64,000 nt of DNA from Streptomyces uncialis (GCF_036250755.1 NZ_CP109583.1:8116001-8180000); one strand, 5' to 3'. Numbered from the stretch's first letter, positions 17,161-27,300 are shown. Numbers and translations: made by a program. The notes: generated by a model not told the origin, from the letters alone.

Positions 17161-17245
17161 GCGGGTTCCTCTCGGTTCCTCTTCGTTCCTCCTTCGGTCT
17201 TCGTTCTCTTCGGTCTTCGTTCTCTTCGTTCGTTCTGCGTTGTTC
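17161..17245 (+). repeat. Pyrimidine-rich tract with 16-bp tandem repeat between etfB and etfA
   Basis: The stretch is made almost only of TTC, TCC and TTCG words. It contains an exact tandem 16-mer, TTCGGTCTTCGTTCTC, at 17193-17208 and 17209-17224. It lies in the 247-base gap before etfA, which also lacks a clear Shine-Dalgarno site. Polypyrimidine leaders can bind protein or set RNA stability; no specific role can be read. Confidence 0.7.
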
Positions 17246-17300
17246 TTGGTTCGTTGTCGGGTGCCGGTGTGGCCGGCTGTTGTGGGATTGGGTGGTTGTG

Positions 17301-18260
17301 GTGGCGCAGGTTCTGGTTTTTGTGGATCAGGTGGACGGTGTGGTGCGGAAGCCGTCGTTGGAGTTGCTGGCGGTGGCGCGGCGGTTGGGTGAGCCGGTGG
17401 CTGTGGTGGTGGGTGCGGGTGCGGGTGGTGCGGCGGGTGTGCTGGGTGGTCATGGTGCGGTGAGGGTGCTGGTGTCGGAGGCTTCGGAGTTCGCGGAGTT
17501 GTTGGTGGTGCCGAAGGTGGATGCGTTGGAGGCGGCGGTGGGGGTGGTGTCGCCGGTGGCGGTGCTGTTGCCGTCGTCGGGGGAGAACAAGGAGGTCGCG
17601 GCGCGGTTGGCGGTGCGGCTGGGTTCGGGTGTGCTGGTGGATGCGGTGGATGTGGTGGCGGGGGAGGGGGGTCCGGTGGTGGTGCAGTCGGTGTTCGCGG
17701 CGGGGTTCTCGGTGCGGTCGCGGGTGTCGCGGGGGGTGCCGGTGGTGACGGTGAAGCCGAATGCGGCGGCGGTGGAGGAGGTTGCTGCGGCGGGTGCGGT
17801 GGAGGAGTTGGCGGTGGTGTTCGGTGGGGGTCCGGCGGCGCGGGTGGTGTCGCGGGAGGCGCGGGCGGTGTCGGGGCGTCCGGAGCTGACGGAGGCTGCT
17901 GTGGTGGTGTCGGGTGGTCGTGGTGTGGGGGGTGCGGAGGGCTTCGGGGTGGTGGAGGCTCTGGCGGATGCGCTGGGTGGTGCGGTGGGGGCGTCGCGGG
18001 CGGCGGTGGACGCGGGCTGGTATCCGCATGCGGGTCAGGTGGGTCAGACGGGGAAGAGTGTGTCGCCGCAGTTGTATGTGGCGAACGGGATCTCGGGGGC
18101 GATCCAGCACCGGGCGGGGATGCAGACGTCGAAGACGATCGTGGCGGTGAACAAGGACGCGGAGGCGCCGATCTTCGATCTGGTGGACTTCGGTGTGGTG
18201 GGTGACCTGTTCAAGGTCCTGCCCCAGCTGACCGACGAGATCAACCACCGCAAGAACTGA
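17301..18260 (+). CDS. etfA: Electron transfer flavoprotein alpha subunit
   Basis: A 319-residue EtfA/FixB protein. The N-terminus [20 protein letters not shown] is the usual streptomycete EtfA start, which fixes the GTG at 17301; three further in-frame GTT/GTG codons precede it back to 17292. The C-terminal FAD domain carries [20 protein letters not shown] and [20 protein letters not shown], the binding motif for FAD. It forms a heterodimer with EtfB. The unusual G/T-ending codon use of etfB continues until about 18200, where C-ending codons typical of the chromosome return abruptly. The gap to etfB is long for an etf operon and holds a pyrimidine tract. Confidence 0.93.
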   Translation: MAQVLVFVDQVDGVVRKPSLELLAVARRLGEPVAVVVGAGAGGAAGVLGGHGAVRVLVSEASEFAELLVVPKVDALEAAVGVVSPVAVLLPSSGENKEVAARLAVRLGSGVLVDAVDVVAGEGGPVVVQSVFAAGFSVRSRVSRGVPVVTVKPNAAAVEEVAAAGAVEELAVVFGGGPAARVVSREARAVSGRPELTEAAVVVSGGRGVGGAEGFGVVEALADALGGAVGASRAAVDAGWYPHAGQVGQTGKSVSPQLYVANGISGAIQHRAGMQTSKTIVAVNKDAEAPIFDLVDFGVVGDLFKVLPQLTDEINHRKN

Positions 18261-18384
18261 CCCACGACCCGAACAACCCGGCCCGACCCGAACGGCCCGG
18301 CCGGCCCGGACAGCCCGGCCGGCCTGATCCGACCTGACCGGACAGTCCGGCCGACCCTGGCCGATCCGGCTGCCGGTCACCCAC

Positions 18385-18416
18385 GGCCCCCGCGACCCCC
18401 ACCGGTCACGGGGGCC
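18385..18416 (+). terminator. Intrinsic terminator of the etf genes
   Basis: GGCCCCCG at 18385-18392 pairs with CGGGGGCC at 18409-18416. GACC/GGTC extends the stem inward after one mismatch, and a six-base loop closes it. It lies 125 bases after the etfA stop, behind a stretch of CCCGGCC-type repeats. Confidence 0.65.
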
Positions 18417-18547
18417 CGGCCATGCCGCCACACGAACACGTACCCCACGGAGTACGCCCCCAGGGGTTGTTACCGGCCCACGACCGCTGGGTAGCTTCAC
18501 CGTCCCGGTACGGGACCGGCGTACGGCGGAACGCGGGAGGTCGTGGC

Positions 18548-19837
18548 ATGCGGCAGCGCGAGCACGTGGCGAGAAGCCTCACGCGGGAGGTCACCGGGCC
18601 CGTCTGCGCGGCGCTCGCCCCGGTCGACGTACGACTGGCGCGCACGTACCCGGGGGACCCGGGCACCCGGCAGCCGGTGCACACCGTCTACGTACCGGGT
18701 GATGTGTTCGACGCGGGTACGGTCCGGCGGTGGGGGGATCTGGCGCGGGAGCTCCTCGACGAGCACGCGCCGGACGCGTCCGCCCTGGCGGCGGTCCTCG
18801 GTCTGCCCGGGGAGTTGGCGGAGCCGGTGCACACCCGGGTACTGGCCAAACTGGAGCGCGAGCCGGTCGAGGATCTGCGGATCGACTTCGAGGACGGCTA
18901 CGGCACCCGCTCCGACACGGAGGAGGACGAGGCCGCGGCGCGGGCCGCCCGGCTGGTGGCGCGGGCGTACGCGGACGGTACGGCCGCCCCGTACATGGGT
19001 GTCCGGACGAAGTGCCTGGAGGCGCCGGTACGGGAGCGGGCCATCCGTACCCTGGACATCTTCCTGACCGGACTCATGGACGCCGGGGGGCTGCCCGCCG
19101 GACTCGTGCTGACGCTGCCCAAGGTGACGTATCCGGAGCAGGTGACGGCGATGGTCCGGCTCCTCGACGGGTTCGAGCGGGCCCGGGGGCCGCTGCCCGC
19201 GCGGATCGGGTTCGAGATCCAGGTCGAGACCAGCCAGGCCGTGCTCGCGGCCGACGGCACGGCGACCGTCGCCCGCATGATCCAGGCGGGGGAGGGACGC
19301 GTCACGGGGCTGCACTACGGCACGTTCGACTACAGCGCCTGTCTGGGGGTCGCCGCCGCGTACCAGTCGAGCGACCATCCCGCCGCGGACCACGCCAAGG
19401 CCGTCATGCAGGTCGCGGCGGCCGGGACGGGCGTACGGGTGTCCGACGGGTCCACCAACGTCCTGCCGGTGGGCCCCACTCCACGCGTCCACGAGGCCTG
19501 GCGGCTGCACCACCGGCTGACCCGGCGGGCCCTGGCCCGCGCGTACCACCAGGGCTGGGACATGCACCCCGGTCATCTCCCGACGCGGTACGCGGCCGTC
19601 TTCGCCTTCTACCGGGAGGGGTTCGTACGGGCGGCGGAACGGCTGCGCGCCTATGTGGAACGCACGGGCGGCGACGTACTGGACGAACCGGCTACGGCGC
19701 GTGCCCTCAGCGGCTTCCTGGTCCGGGGTACGGACTGCGGCGCACTGGACGAGGCCGAGGTCACGACGGCGACCGGACTCACCGCCCCGGCCCTGCGAGC
19801 GCTCGCGTTCCCGCGCCGGACCGCGCCGACCGGATGA
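18548..19837 (+). CDS. DUF6986 / HpcH-HpaI aldolase-like protein
   Basis: A 429-residue protein of the phosphoenolpyruvate/pyruvate-binding TIM-barrel superfamily, matching the DUF6986 group. Metal and substrate motifs are visible: LRIDFEDGYGTRSDTEEDEAA, GVRTKCLEAPVRERAI, LTLPKVTYPEQV, GFEIQVETSQAV (the metal-ligand Glu) and GLHYGTFDYSA. The C-terminal GWDMHPGHLPTRYAAV resembles citrate lyase beta and malate synthase-like enzymes. Such enzymes cleave or form C-C bonds with pyruvate or acetyl units. The exact reaction is unknown; in streptomycetes I recall this gene near purine/allantoin catabolism, which is not present here. ATG 18548 follows GGAGG. Confidence 0.8.
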   Translation: MRQREHVARSLTREVTGPVCAALAPVDVRLARTYPGDPGTRQPVHTVYVPGDVFDAGTVRRWGDLARELLDEHAPDASALAAVLGLPGELAEPVHTRVLAKLEREPVEDLRIDFEDGYGTRSDTEEDEAAARAARLVARAYADGTAAPYMGVRTKCLEAPVRERAIRTLDIFLTGLMDAGGLPAGLVLTLPKVTYPEQVTAMVRLLDGFERARGPLPARIGFEIQVETSQAVLAADGTATVARMIQAGEGRVTGLHYGTFDYSACLGVAAAYQSSDHPAADHAKAVMQVAAAGTGVRVSDGSTNVLPVGPTPRVHEAWRLHHRLTRRALARAYHQGWDMHPGHLPTRYAAVFAFYREGFVRAAERLRAYVERTGGDVLDEPATARALSGFLVRGTDCGALDEAEVTTATGLTAPALRALAFPRRTAPTG

Positions 19838-19874
19838 GGGGACGCCGGAGGAGGGGTTGCGGGTCGGCGCGGAG

Positions 19875-20912
19875 TCAGTCGGCCGGGGGTATCTCGCCGG
19901 ACCCCCGGGTGATCAGCCGGGTCGGCAGTTCGATGCGTTCCGGGGTCCGTGAGCCCCCGTCGAGCTGACGGAACAGCCGTTCGGCGGCCGTCCGTCCCAA
20001 TTGGGCGGCGTCCTGGGCGATCACCGTGAGCCCCGGTACCAGCAGGTCCGCCAGTTCCAGGTCGTCGAAGCCGACCAGGGCGACCGGACGGCTCTGTTCG
20101 GCCAGCACACGCACCACCGTCACGGTCACCCGGTTGTTCCCCGCGAAGACCGCTGTCACCGCTCCGGGGCCCGACAGCATCGCCTCCGCCGCCACCCGTA
20201 CCCGCTCGGGGACGGTCGTCCCGAGGGACATCCACGCGTCCTCGACCGGTATCCCGGCGTCGGCCATGGCCGACCGGTACCCCCGCAGCCGCTCGACCGC
20301 CGTGTGGATGCGCGGCTGGTCGCCGATGAACCCGATCCGCCGGTGCCCGTGGGCGATCAGATGCGTCACCCCGGCGCGGGCACCGCCGTAACTGTCCGAC
20401 AGCACGGTGTCCGCCTCGATACGTCCGGCGGGCCGGTCCACGAACACCGTGGCGACCCCGGCCCTGATCTCCGGTTCCAGGTACCGGTGGTCGTCCCCGG
20501 CGGGGATCACCACCAGCCCGTCCACCCGCCGCGCGCAGAGCGCGAGCGCCAACTCCTGCTCCCGGCCCGGGTCCTCCGCGCTGGAGCCGTTGATGAGCAG
20601 CGCGCCGTGCGCGCGGGCCACCTCCTCGACGGCCCTGCTCAGCGGACCGTAGAAGGGATCGGCCAGATCCTCCAGGACGAGTCCCACACTGGCGGTACGC
20701 CCTTTGCGCAGTACCCGCGCGCTGTCGTTGCGCCGGAACCCGAGTGCGTCGATGGCCTCCTGGACGCGTCGCTCCGTGTCTGCCGTGACCCCCGGCTCCG
20801 CGTTGACCACGCGTGACACGGTCTTGAGACCGACTCCTGCGCGCGCGGCGACGTCCTTCATGGTCGGACGGTTGCCGTAGCGGTTCTCGGCTCTGCGGGC
20901 TATATCGGCCAC
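19875..20912 (-). CDS. LacI family transcriptional regulator
   Basis: A 345-residue repressor. The LacI helix-turn-helix reads TMKDVAARAGVGLKTVSRVVN, split as TMKDVAARAG and VGLKTVSRVVN. The hinge helix is RRNDSARVLRKGRTASVGLV, and a periplasmic-binding-protein-like sensor follows (VALVGFDDLELADLL is typical of its end). GTG 20912 is the preferred start, since streptomycete homologues often begin ADIARRAENRYGNRPTMKDV. ATG 20960 is an alternative that would add 16 residues. The gene is divergent from a ROK sugar kinase, and a perfect palindrome between them is the likely operator. It probably represses the kinase and itself until a sugar is present. Confidence 0.9.
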   Translation of the reverse strand: MADIARRAENRYGNRPTMKDVAARAGVGLKTVSRVVNAEPGVTADTERRVQEAIDALGFRRNDSARVLRKGRTASVGLVLEDLADPFYGPLSRAVEEVARAHGALLINGSSAEDPGREQELALALCARRVDGLVVIPAGDDHRYLEPEIRAGVATVFVDRPAGRIEADTVLSDSYGGARAGVTHLIAHGHRRIGFIGDQPRIHTAVERLRGYRSAMADAGIPVEDAWMSLGTTVPERVRVAAEAMLSGPGAVTAVFAGNNRVTVTVVRVLAEQSRPVALVGFDDLELADLLVPGLTVIAQDAAQLGRTAAERLFRQLDGGSRTPERIELPTRLITRGSGEIPPAD

Positions 20913-20988
20913 TATGCGGCGTCCTGTCCTGTCGTACGGGTACGTTTTCCGGGTATGCATGACGATGTGGCGACGAGCATAGAGCCTG

Positions 20989-21000
20989 GACAACGTTGTC
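20989..21000. promoter_or_regulatory. LacI-type operator between the regulator and the ROK kinase
   Basis: GACAACGTTGTC is a perfect 12-bp palindrome with the central CG and AACGTT core common in LacI-family operators. On the minus strand CTGACA overlaps it and TATGCT follows 15 bases later, so a promoter for the regulator may run through the site. Confidence 0.65.
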
Positions 21001-21064
21001 AGACGCGAGGGAGACTGTTCCACGCTTTCTCCGGACGGCCCTTCCACCAGGAGATCCCACACTG

Positions 21065-22018
21065 ATGCTGACCGACCTCGTCGCCGCGCTCGACATCGGC
21101 GGGACAAAGATCGCCGCCGCACTCGTGGACGACCGGGGCCGTGTCCACACGCGGGCGCAGCGGCCGACGCCCGCGCACGAGGACGGCGACACGGTGATGC
21201 GGGCCGTCACGGAGGTCGTCGCACAGCTGACGGTGTCGCCGTTGTGGTCGTCGGTGCGGGCCGTCGGGATCGGCAGCGCGGGACCGGTGGACGCGGTGGC
21301 GGGCACGGTCAGTCCGGTGAACGTCCCCGGGTGGCGCCGGTATCCGCTGGTGGAGCGGGTCGCCTCGGCGACCGGGGGGCTGCCCGTGGAGCTGATCGGC
21401 GACGGTGTCGCGATCACGGCCGCGGAGCACTGGCAGGGTGCCGCACGGGGCCATGACAACGCGCTCTGCATGGTGGTGTCGACCGGTGTGGGCGGCGGGC
21501 TGGTCCTCGGCGGCCGACTGCATCCGGGGCCCACGGGGAATGCCGGGCACATCGGGCACATCAGCGTCGACCTCGACGGCGATCCGTGTCCGTGCGGTGC
21601 GCGCGGCTGTGTGGAGCGCATCGCCAGCGGCCCCAACATCGCCCGCCGCGCGCTGGAGGGCGGCTGGCGCCCCGGCGCGGACGGGGACGCCTCCGCCGAG
21701 GCCGTCGCCGTCGCCGCGCGCGCGGGTGACCCGGTCGCCCTCGCGTCGTACCGGCGGGCCGCGCAGGCGCTCGCCGCCGGGATCGCGGCGACCGCGACCC
21801 TGGTGGAGATCGACATCGCGGTGATCGGCGGCGGTGTGGCCAACGCGGGCGAGGTGCTGTTCGCCCCGCTGCGCAGGTCGTTGCGTGACTACGCGGCCCT
21901 GTCCTTCGTCCAGCGCCTCACGGTGGCACCCGCTCGGATGGGGGCGGACGCGGGACTGGTGGGCGCCGCGGCGGCCGCGCTGAGCCGGGGCGCGGGGGCC
22001 GCGGCGGCGGGCGTCTGA
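21065..22018 (+). CDS. ROK family sugar kinase
   Basis: A 317-residue ROK protein without a DNA-binding domain, so most likely a kinase for glucose or another hexose or amino sugar. The ATP-phosphate loop is ALDIGGTKIAAALVD, the catalytic region has VELIGDGVAITAAEHWQGAARG, and the structural zinc motif is CPCGARGCVERIASG. A second nucleotide loop is VSTGVGGGLVLGG. ATG 21065 follows AGGAG with 11 bases between. The position opposite a LacI regulator with a shared operator suggests induction by its own substrate. No transporter is adjacent. Confidence 0.9.
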   Translation: MLTDLVAALDIGGTKIAAALVDDRGRVHTRAQRPTPAHEDGDTVMRAVTEVVAQLTVSPLWSSVRAVGIGSAGPVDAVAGTVSPVNVPGWRRYPLVERVASATGGLPVELIGDGVAITAAEHWQGAARGHDNALCMVVSTGVGGGLVLGGRLHPGPTGNAGHIGHISVDLDGDPCPCGARGCVERIASGPNIARRALEGGWRPGADGDASAEAVAVAARAGDPVALASYRRAAQALAAGIAATATLVEIDIAVIGGGVANAGEVLFAPLRRSLRDYAALSFVQRLTVAPARMGADAGLVGAAAAALSRGAGAAAAGV

Positions 22019-22216
22019 GCCCTGGCCCACTCATGAGCCCTGGCCCCCCTCGTGAGTCTTGAGGTCCTTGTGCGTCCTGAGCGCTCGTGAGTCCTGAGGC
22101 CCTGAGGCGGCGGGTCCCCGAGGTGGCGGGTCCGGAGGCCCTGGGTGCTGTCGGGTCCTCGTCCTCGACCTCGTGCGCGGGAGGGCGGTGTGCGCCGCCT
22201 CCCTTAAATAGTCAGC

Positions 22217-22245
22217 TTGACCAAAAAGAGGGAACCCTTTAATGT
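22217..22245 (+). promoter_or_regulatory. Strong promoter of the SPFH-NAD-kinase-like operon
   Basis: TTGACC at 22217-22222 and TAATGT at 22240-22245 are exactly 17 bases apart, one of the best sigma-70-type promoters in the window. The surrounding 60 bases are clearly AT-richer. The SPFH ATG lies 24 bases after the -10 box, with AAAAGGGG as ribosome site. Confidence 0.75.
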
Positions 22246-22269
22246 CATGGAGACGAAAAGGGGTCCCTC

Positions 22270-23289
22270 ATGGCCGACATCACCAGGCGTCTCGGCTGGC
22301 GCCATCTGCGCTCCGCCCCCACCTCCCATATCCGGCACCACCGGGACGGCGGACTCGTCCACGACGGTCCGGGCATCGGATTCTGGTACCGCGCCCTCAC
22401 CGCGGCCCTCTCCGAGATACCGGTCGACGACCGTGAGGAGTCGATGGCGTTCCACGCCCGTACCGCCGACTTCCAGGACGTGACCGTGCAGGCGACCGTC
22501 ACGTACCGGATCGGTGATCCGGCCGTCGCCGCCGAACGGCTGGACTTCTCCATCGACCCGGACACCGGCGCCTGGCGCGGTTCGCCGCTGGAGCAGCTCT
22601 CCACGCTGCTCTCGGAGACGGCCCAGCAGCACGCGCTCGACGTCCTCGCCCGGACCCCGCTCGCCGGGGCCTTGGTCGACGGTGTGGCCGCGGTACGGGA
22701 GCGGGTGACGGACGGGCTCGGCGCGGAGCCCCGGCTCGCCGCGACCGGGCTCACCGTGGTCGGGGTGCGCGTGGTGGCGATCCGTCCCGAGCCCGAGGTC
22801 GAACGCGCCCTGCGCACCCCCGCGCGTGAACGTATCCAGCAGGAGGCCGACCGGGCCACCTACGAGCGCCGGGCCGTGGCGGTGGAGCGGGAGCGCACGA
22901 TCGCCGAGAACGAACTGGGCAGCAAGATCGAGCTGGCCCGCCAGGAGGAACGGCTGGTGGAGCAGCGGGGCGCCAACGCCCGCCGGGAGGCCGAGGAGCA
23001 GGCCGCCGCCGACGCGATCCGGGCGGAGGCCGAGGCGGCCCGCACGGTCCGGCTCGCCAGGGCGCAGGCCGAGGCGGCCCGGGAGGCCGGGGAGGCACGT
23101 GCGGGGGCCGAGGCGTCCTGGCTGCGGGTGCACGGCGACGCCTCACCCGAGACCCTGCACGCGCTGACGGCCGCCCGGCTCGCCGAGAACCTGCCGCGCA
23201 TCGACAGTCTGACCGTCTCTCCGGATGTGCTGACCGGGCTGCTGGAACGCCTCGGCCGCCCCGGCGCGCGACGGGAGCCGGGGGCGTGA
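22270..23289 (+). CDS. SPFH/band-7 domain protein
   Basis: A 339-residue SPFH (stomatin/prohibitin/flotillin-like) protein. The N-terminal half is the band-7 fold ([44 protein letters not shown]). The C-terminal half is a long Ala/Glu/Arg coiled coil from about residue 190 to 285 ([39 protein letters not shown]), ending with [20 protein letters not shown]. No N-terminal transmembrane segment is seen, so it may attach peripherally or work in the cytosol. Such proteins form large oligomeric rings or cages. It overlaps the next gene by four bases (GTGA), so it is translated together with an NAD-kinase-like protein. Confidence 0.87.
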   Translation: MADITRRLGWRHLRSAPTSHIRHHRDGGLVHDGPGIGFWYRALTAALSEIPVDDREESMAFHARTADFQDVTVQATVTYRIGDPAVAAERLDFSIDPDTGAWRGSPLEQLSTLLSETAQQHALDVLARTPLAGALVDGVAAVRERVTDGLGAEPRLAATGLTVVGVRVVAIRPEPEVERALRTPARERIQQEADRATYERRAVAVERERTIAENELGSKIELARQEERLVEQRGANARREAEEQAAADAIRAEAEAARTVRLARAQAEAAREAGEARAGAEASWLRVHGDASPETLHALTAARLAENLPRIDSLTVSPDVLTGLLERLGRPGARREPGA

Positions 23290-24221
23290 GTCTCGCGCCG
23301 AGGGCGGTGCTGGTCCACCGCACGACGGAGTACGAGGAACTGCTCGCCCGGCACGGCACCGCGGGGCAGGCCGGTTTCTTCCTCTCCTCCCGGGGCCGGA
23401 GCCTCGCCGGGGTGGCGGCGCGGCACGCGCTGGCCCGGCGGACGCTCGCCGAGACGGCGGCGGCCGTCCCGCTGAGCTGGCGTCAGGCCCGGGTGGAGCG
23501 CGGCGATCTGGACCGGTTCCTGTTCGGCCCGGAGGACGTGGTCGTGGTGGTCGGCGCGGACGGACTGGTCGCCAACACCGCGAAGTACCTGACCGGACAG
23601 CCCGTGGTCGGGGTGGACCCCGAGCCGGGCCGGGGTCTCGGCGTACTGGTGCGTCACCGGTCTGCGGACACGGCCCGGCTGCTGGCCGCCGCCGTCTCGC
23701 CCGGCGCGCTGTGCGACGAGCTGACGATGGTGGAGGCGGTGGCCGACGACACCCAGGTGCTCCGCGCGCTCAACGAGATCTATCTGGGTGCGCCGGGGCA
23801 CCAGACGGCGCGCTACCGGCTCGGTACGACGGCCCCCGCCCACGGCGGCGCGGGGCGGCGCGGGGACGCGGGCGGGGACACGGAGGAGGCCCAGGCGTCC
23901 TCCGGGGTGCTGGTCGGCACCGGCACCGGGTCGACGGGCTGGCTGGGGTCCCTCTGGCGGGAGCGGGGCAGCGGGCTGACGCTGCCGGCGCCCGCCGCCC
24001 CCGGTCTGGTCTGGTTCGTCCGGGAGGCCTGGCCGTCGCCCGCCACCGGCACCTCGCTCGTGGAGGGCACGCTCGGCGGGAACGAACAACTGCGGCTCGT
24101 GGTGGAGTCGGACCGGCTGGTGGTCTTCGGGGACGGGGTGGAGAGCGACGCGCTGGAGCTCACCTGGGGCCAGACGGTCCGGGTGGGACTCGCGGATCTC
24201 CGGCTGCGGCTGGTGATCTGA
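23286..24221 (+). CDS. NAD-kinase-like protein
   Basis: A 311-residue protein with the layout of ATP-NAD kinases: [18 protein letters not shown] stands for the GGDGT motif (second Gly replaced by Ala), [15 protein letters not shown] for the following VxGVN strand, ALNEIYLG for the NE motif, and [16 protein letters not shown] for the TPTGSTAY loop. The catalytic Asp and the NE pair are kept, but the pocket is clearly divergent. It is not the housekeeping NAD kinase; it may phosphorylate another nucleotide or lipid, as related sphingosine/diacylglycerol kinases do. The GTG start overlaps the SPFH stop. A low-complexity Gly/Asp-rich insert lies at about residues 180-200. Confidence 0.75.
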   Translation: MSLAPRAVLVHRTTEYEELLARHGTAGQAGFFLSSRGRSLAGVAARHALARRTLAETAAAVPLSWRQARVERGDLDRFLFGPEDVVVVVGADGLVANTAKYLTGQPVVGVDPEPGRGLGVLVRHRSADTARLLAAAVSPGALCDELTMVEAVADDTQVLRALNEIYLGAPGHQTARYRLGTTAPAHGGAGRRGDAGGDTEEAQASSGVLVGTGTGSTGWLGSLWRERGSGLTLPAPAAPGLVWFVREAWPSPATGTSLVEGTLGGNEQLRLVVESDRLVVFGDGVESDALELTWGQTVRVGLADLRLRLVI

Positions 24222-24290
24222 CGCCGCGCCGGACGGCTCGGGCGCGACGACCGGCGTCACGGAGCCCGGCGCGCGTCGGCGGAGCGGGTG

Positions 24291-24326
24291 TCCCGTACCC
24301 GTACCCGTACCCGTACCCGTACCCGT
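24291..24326. repeat. Hexanucleotide tandem repeat CCCGTA x6
   Basis: Six perfect copies of CCCGTA stand in the gap between two convergent genes, the NAD-kinase-like gene and the SARP-type regulator. Degenerate TGTGCCTGTGGCC-type repeats follow. Copy number probably varies by slippage. Confidence 0.85.
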
Positions 24327-24386
24327 ACTTGTGCCTGTGGCCGGTGCCTGTGCTTGTGACCGTCGCCGTGTGAGGTCCGTCAGGTG

Positions 24387-27300
24387 TCAGCCGTTCTCGC
24401 CGTCCGGACCTCCGGCGTGTCCCGGCTCGGGGGCGTCCTCGCCCGGTGCGGAGAACTCGGCGGTGAACACCTCGTCGCCCAGGGCCGCGAGGACGCGGGC
24501 GGTGACGCGGTCCACGTCGCCCCGCTCGGCCTCCGGGAGCGGGGCGCCGGACCGTTCGCGGGCACGGGCCGCCAGGCCCAGGAGGCGGGCCGCCCGCGCG
24601 GGTCGATCCGCGAGGGAATGGGCACCGGCCAGGCCCTCGTGGGCGAGGGCGACGGCCCGGGGGTCGCCGCCCTCGCGGGCGACCGCGAGACCCTGCTGGT
24701 GGAGGGACAGGGCCAGGGCGGCATCGCCGCGCTGTTCGGCGAGGAAGCCGAGTTCGGCGAGCAGGAGCGCGGGGCCGGGGCCGAACTCGACCTCGCGGTG
24801 CCAGGCGAGGGTCTTGCGCAGATACCGCTCCGCGAGGTCGAGGTCGCCCTCGCGGCGGGCCCCGAGGGCCAGGCCGATCTCGGCGTGGACCTCACCGGCC
24901 GCGTATCCGTGCTCGGCGGCGCGCGCCCTGGCGTCCCGGTGGAGTGCGGCGGCCCGCCGGAAGTCACCGGTCAGCAGGGCGACCCGGCCCAGGCCGGTGA
25001 GCCGGTCGGCGGCGTCCGCCCAGAACCCCAGCTCCTCCGCGAGCCGCAGACCCTGCTCGTGCAACGCCGAGGCATGGGCGTGGTCACCGGTGATCGAGGC
25101 CAGCGCCGCCAGCGGGTACGAGCTCTGAAGACGGCCCCAGGGGTCCCCGAGCTCGTCGAAGAGCGCGTGGGCGTCCGTCGCGTCGCTCCGCAGCGCGGCG
25201 AGGTCGCCCCGCAGCAGTCTCTGGACGGCCCTGGTGCTCAGCGCCGCGGCGATCCCCCAGCGGTCGCCGTCCGCGCGGAAGGACGTCAGGGCCCGGTCCA
25301 CCAGGACCTCGCTGCGGGCCAGGTCCTCGCCCGCCCTGAGCGAGGAGTGGCCGAGGAACCACACGGCCCGCGCGTCCCCGCCCCACTCGCCTGCGCCGCG
25401 TCCGGCCTTCGGAACCGGACCCTGCCGGGCCTCCCCGGCCAGCAGGGCGAAACCCTCGTGCCACAGGGCGATACGGGAGCGCTGCCCGGACCGGTCCGCG
25501 CCGGTGACGCGCAGGGTCTCGCCGAGCGACCGGCGGGCCTCGCTGAGCCGGCCGCGCAGGAACCAGTACCAGGTGGAGGCGAGCGCCATCCGCGCTGCCG
25601 CAGCCGGCTCCCCGTGCCGCAGGGCCCGTTCCAGCGCCGTACGCAGATTGGCGCTCTCCTGGTCCAGCCGGTTCACCCACTGCCGCTGCCCGGGGCCGTG
25701 GAGCAGGGGCGCGGCCCGCCCGACCAGTCCGGCGTAGTAGGAGTGGTGGCGCTGTCCGACGGTCCCGGACTCGTCCGCCTCCGCGAGACGTTCCGAGGCG
25801 TACGCGGCCACGGACTCCGGCAGCCGGTAGCGGGGACCGTCCGTCACCGTGACGAGCGAGCGGTCCACCAGCCGGATCAGCGGCCCCAGGACATCCGTGT
25901 CGCCGCCGCACACCGACTCGGCCGCCTCAAGGGCGCAGCCGTCGGCGAAGACCGACAGCCTGCGCAGCACCGTCCGCTCGTCGTCGCCGAGCAGCTCCCA
26001 GCTCCAGTCGATCACCGCCCGCAGGGTCCGCTGCCGGGCGGGCGTCCCGCGGTGGCCCCCGTCGAGCAGCCGGAACCGGTCGTCCAGGCGGGCGGACAGC
26101 TCACGCACGCCCAGCGCCCGGACCCGGGTCGCGGCCAGTTCCAGCGCGAGCGGTATCCGGTCGAGGCGGCGGCATATCTCCGCGACGGCCTCCGCGTTGT
26201 CCCCGGTCACGGTGAATCCGGGCGCGGCGGCCGCGGCGCGCTGGGCGAACAGCAGCTCGGCGTCGGCCTGCGCCAGCGGCGGCACCGTCCACACCGCCTC
26301 CCCGGCCAGCCCGATCGGCTCCTGGCTGGTGGCCAGGACACGCAGGCCGGGGGCGGCGCCCAGGACGCGGCGGATGACGTCGGCCGCCGAGTCGATGACG
26401 TGCTCGCAGTTGTCCAGCAGGAGCAGGAGCCGCCGGGAGCGCAGCGCGTCCTCCAGCCCCGCCGGGCCCTCCTCGCGGATGCCCAGGGCCGCGCTCAACT
26501 GCTCGGCCACGTCGAGCGATCCGGCGAGACCGACCATCCTGACGCCGTCGGGGTATTCACCGGCCACCCGGCCCGCCACCTCCTCCGCCAGCCGGGTCTT
26601 GCCGACCCCGCCGGGCCCCGTCAGCGTCACCAGCCGGTGCGCGGCGAGCAGTTCGGCCGCCGCGGCCACCGCTCGCGTCCTCCCGATCAATCCGGAGAGC
26701 GGGGCCGACAACCCGGTGGGCGAGGTCGGTGATCCAGGCAACCCGGCGGACGGCGCCGGCGATCCGGCGAAGGGGGCCGACGGGGCGCCGGTGCCGCGTC
26801 TGCGGGTGGCGGGAGCCGTCCCCAGTGCCTCGTCGTGCGCGAGGACCGCCTGGTGGAGGGCGACCAGCTCCGGGCCGGGGTCCACCCCCAGTTCATCGGC
26901 CAGCAGCTTCCGCAGCGCGGTGTAGGCGGCCAGGGCCTCGGACTGCCGCCCCGCCCGGTACAGCGCCCGGATGTGCGCGGCCCGCAACCGCTCCCGCAGC
27001 GGGTGACGAGCCGTCAGCTCGCCCAGCTCGTCCGTCAGCGCGTGGTGCTCGTCCAGTTCCAGCCGGGCCTCGGCGCGTGCCTCCAGCGCGGTCAGCCGCT
27101 GCTCCTCCAGGCGTTCGGCCGCGGAGTGCAGGAAAGCGACCTCCCGCAGATCGGCGAACGCGTCCCCCTTCCACAGCGCCAGGGCGTCGGTGAGCAGGTC
27201 CGACCTGGTCCGGGGGTCCCCGATGTCATAGGCCGAGGTGGTCAGTTCGGTGAACCGGTGGGAGTCCACGTCACCGGCTCCGGTCCGCAGCAGATACCCC

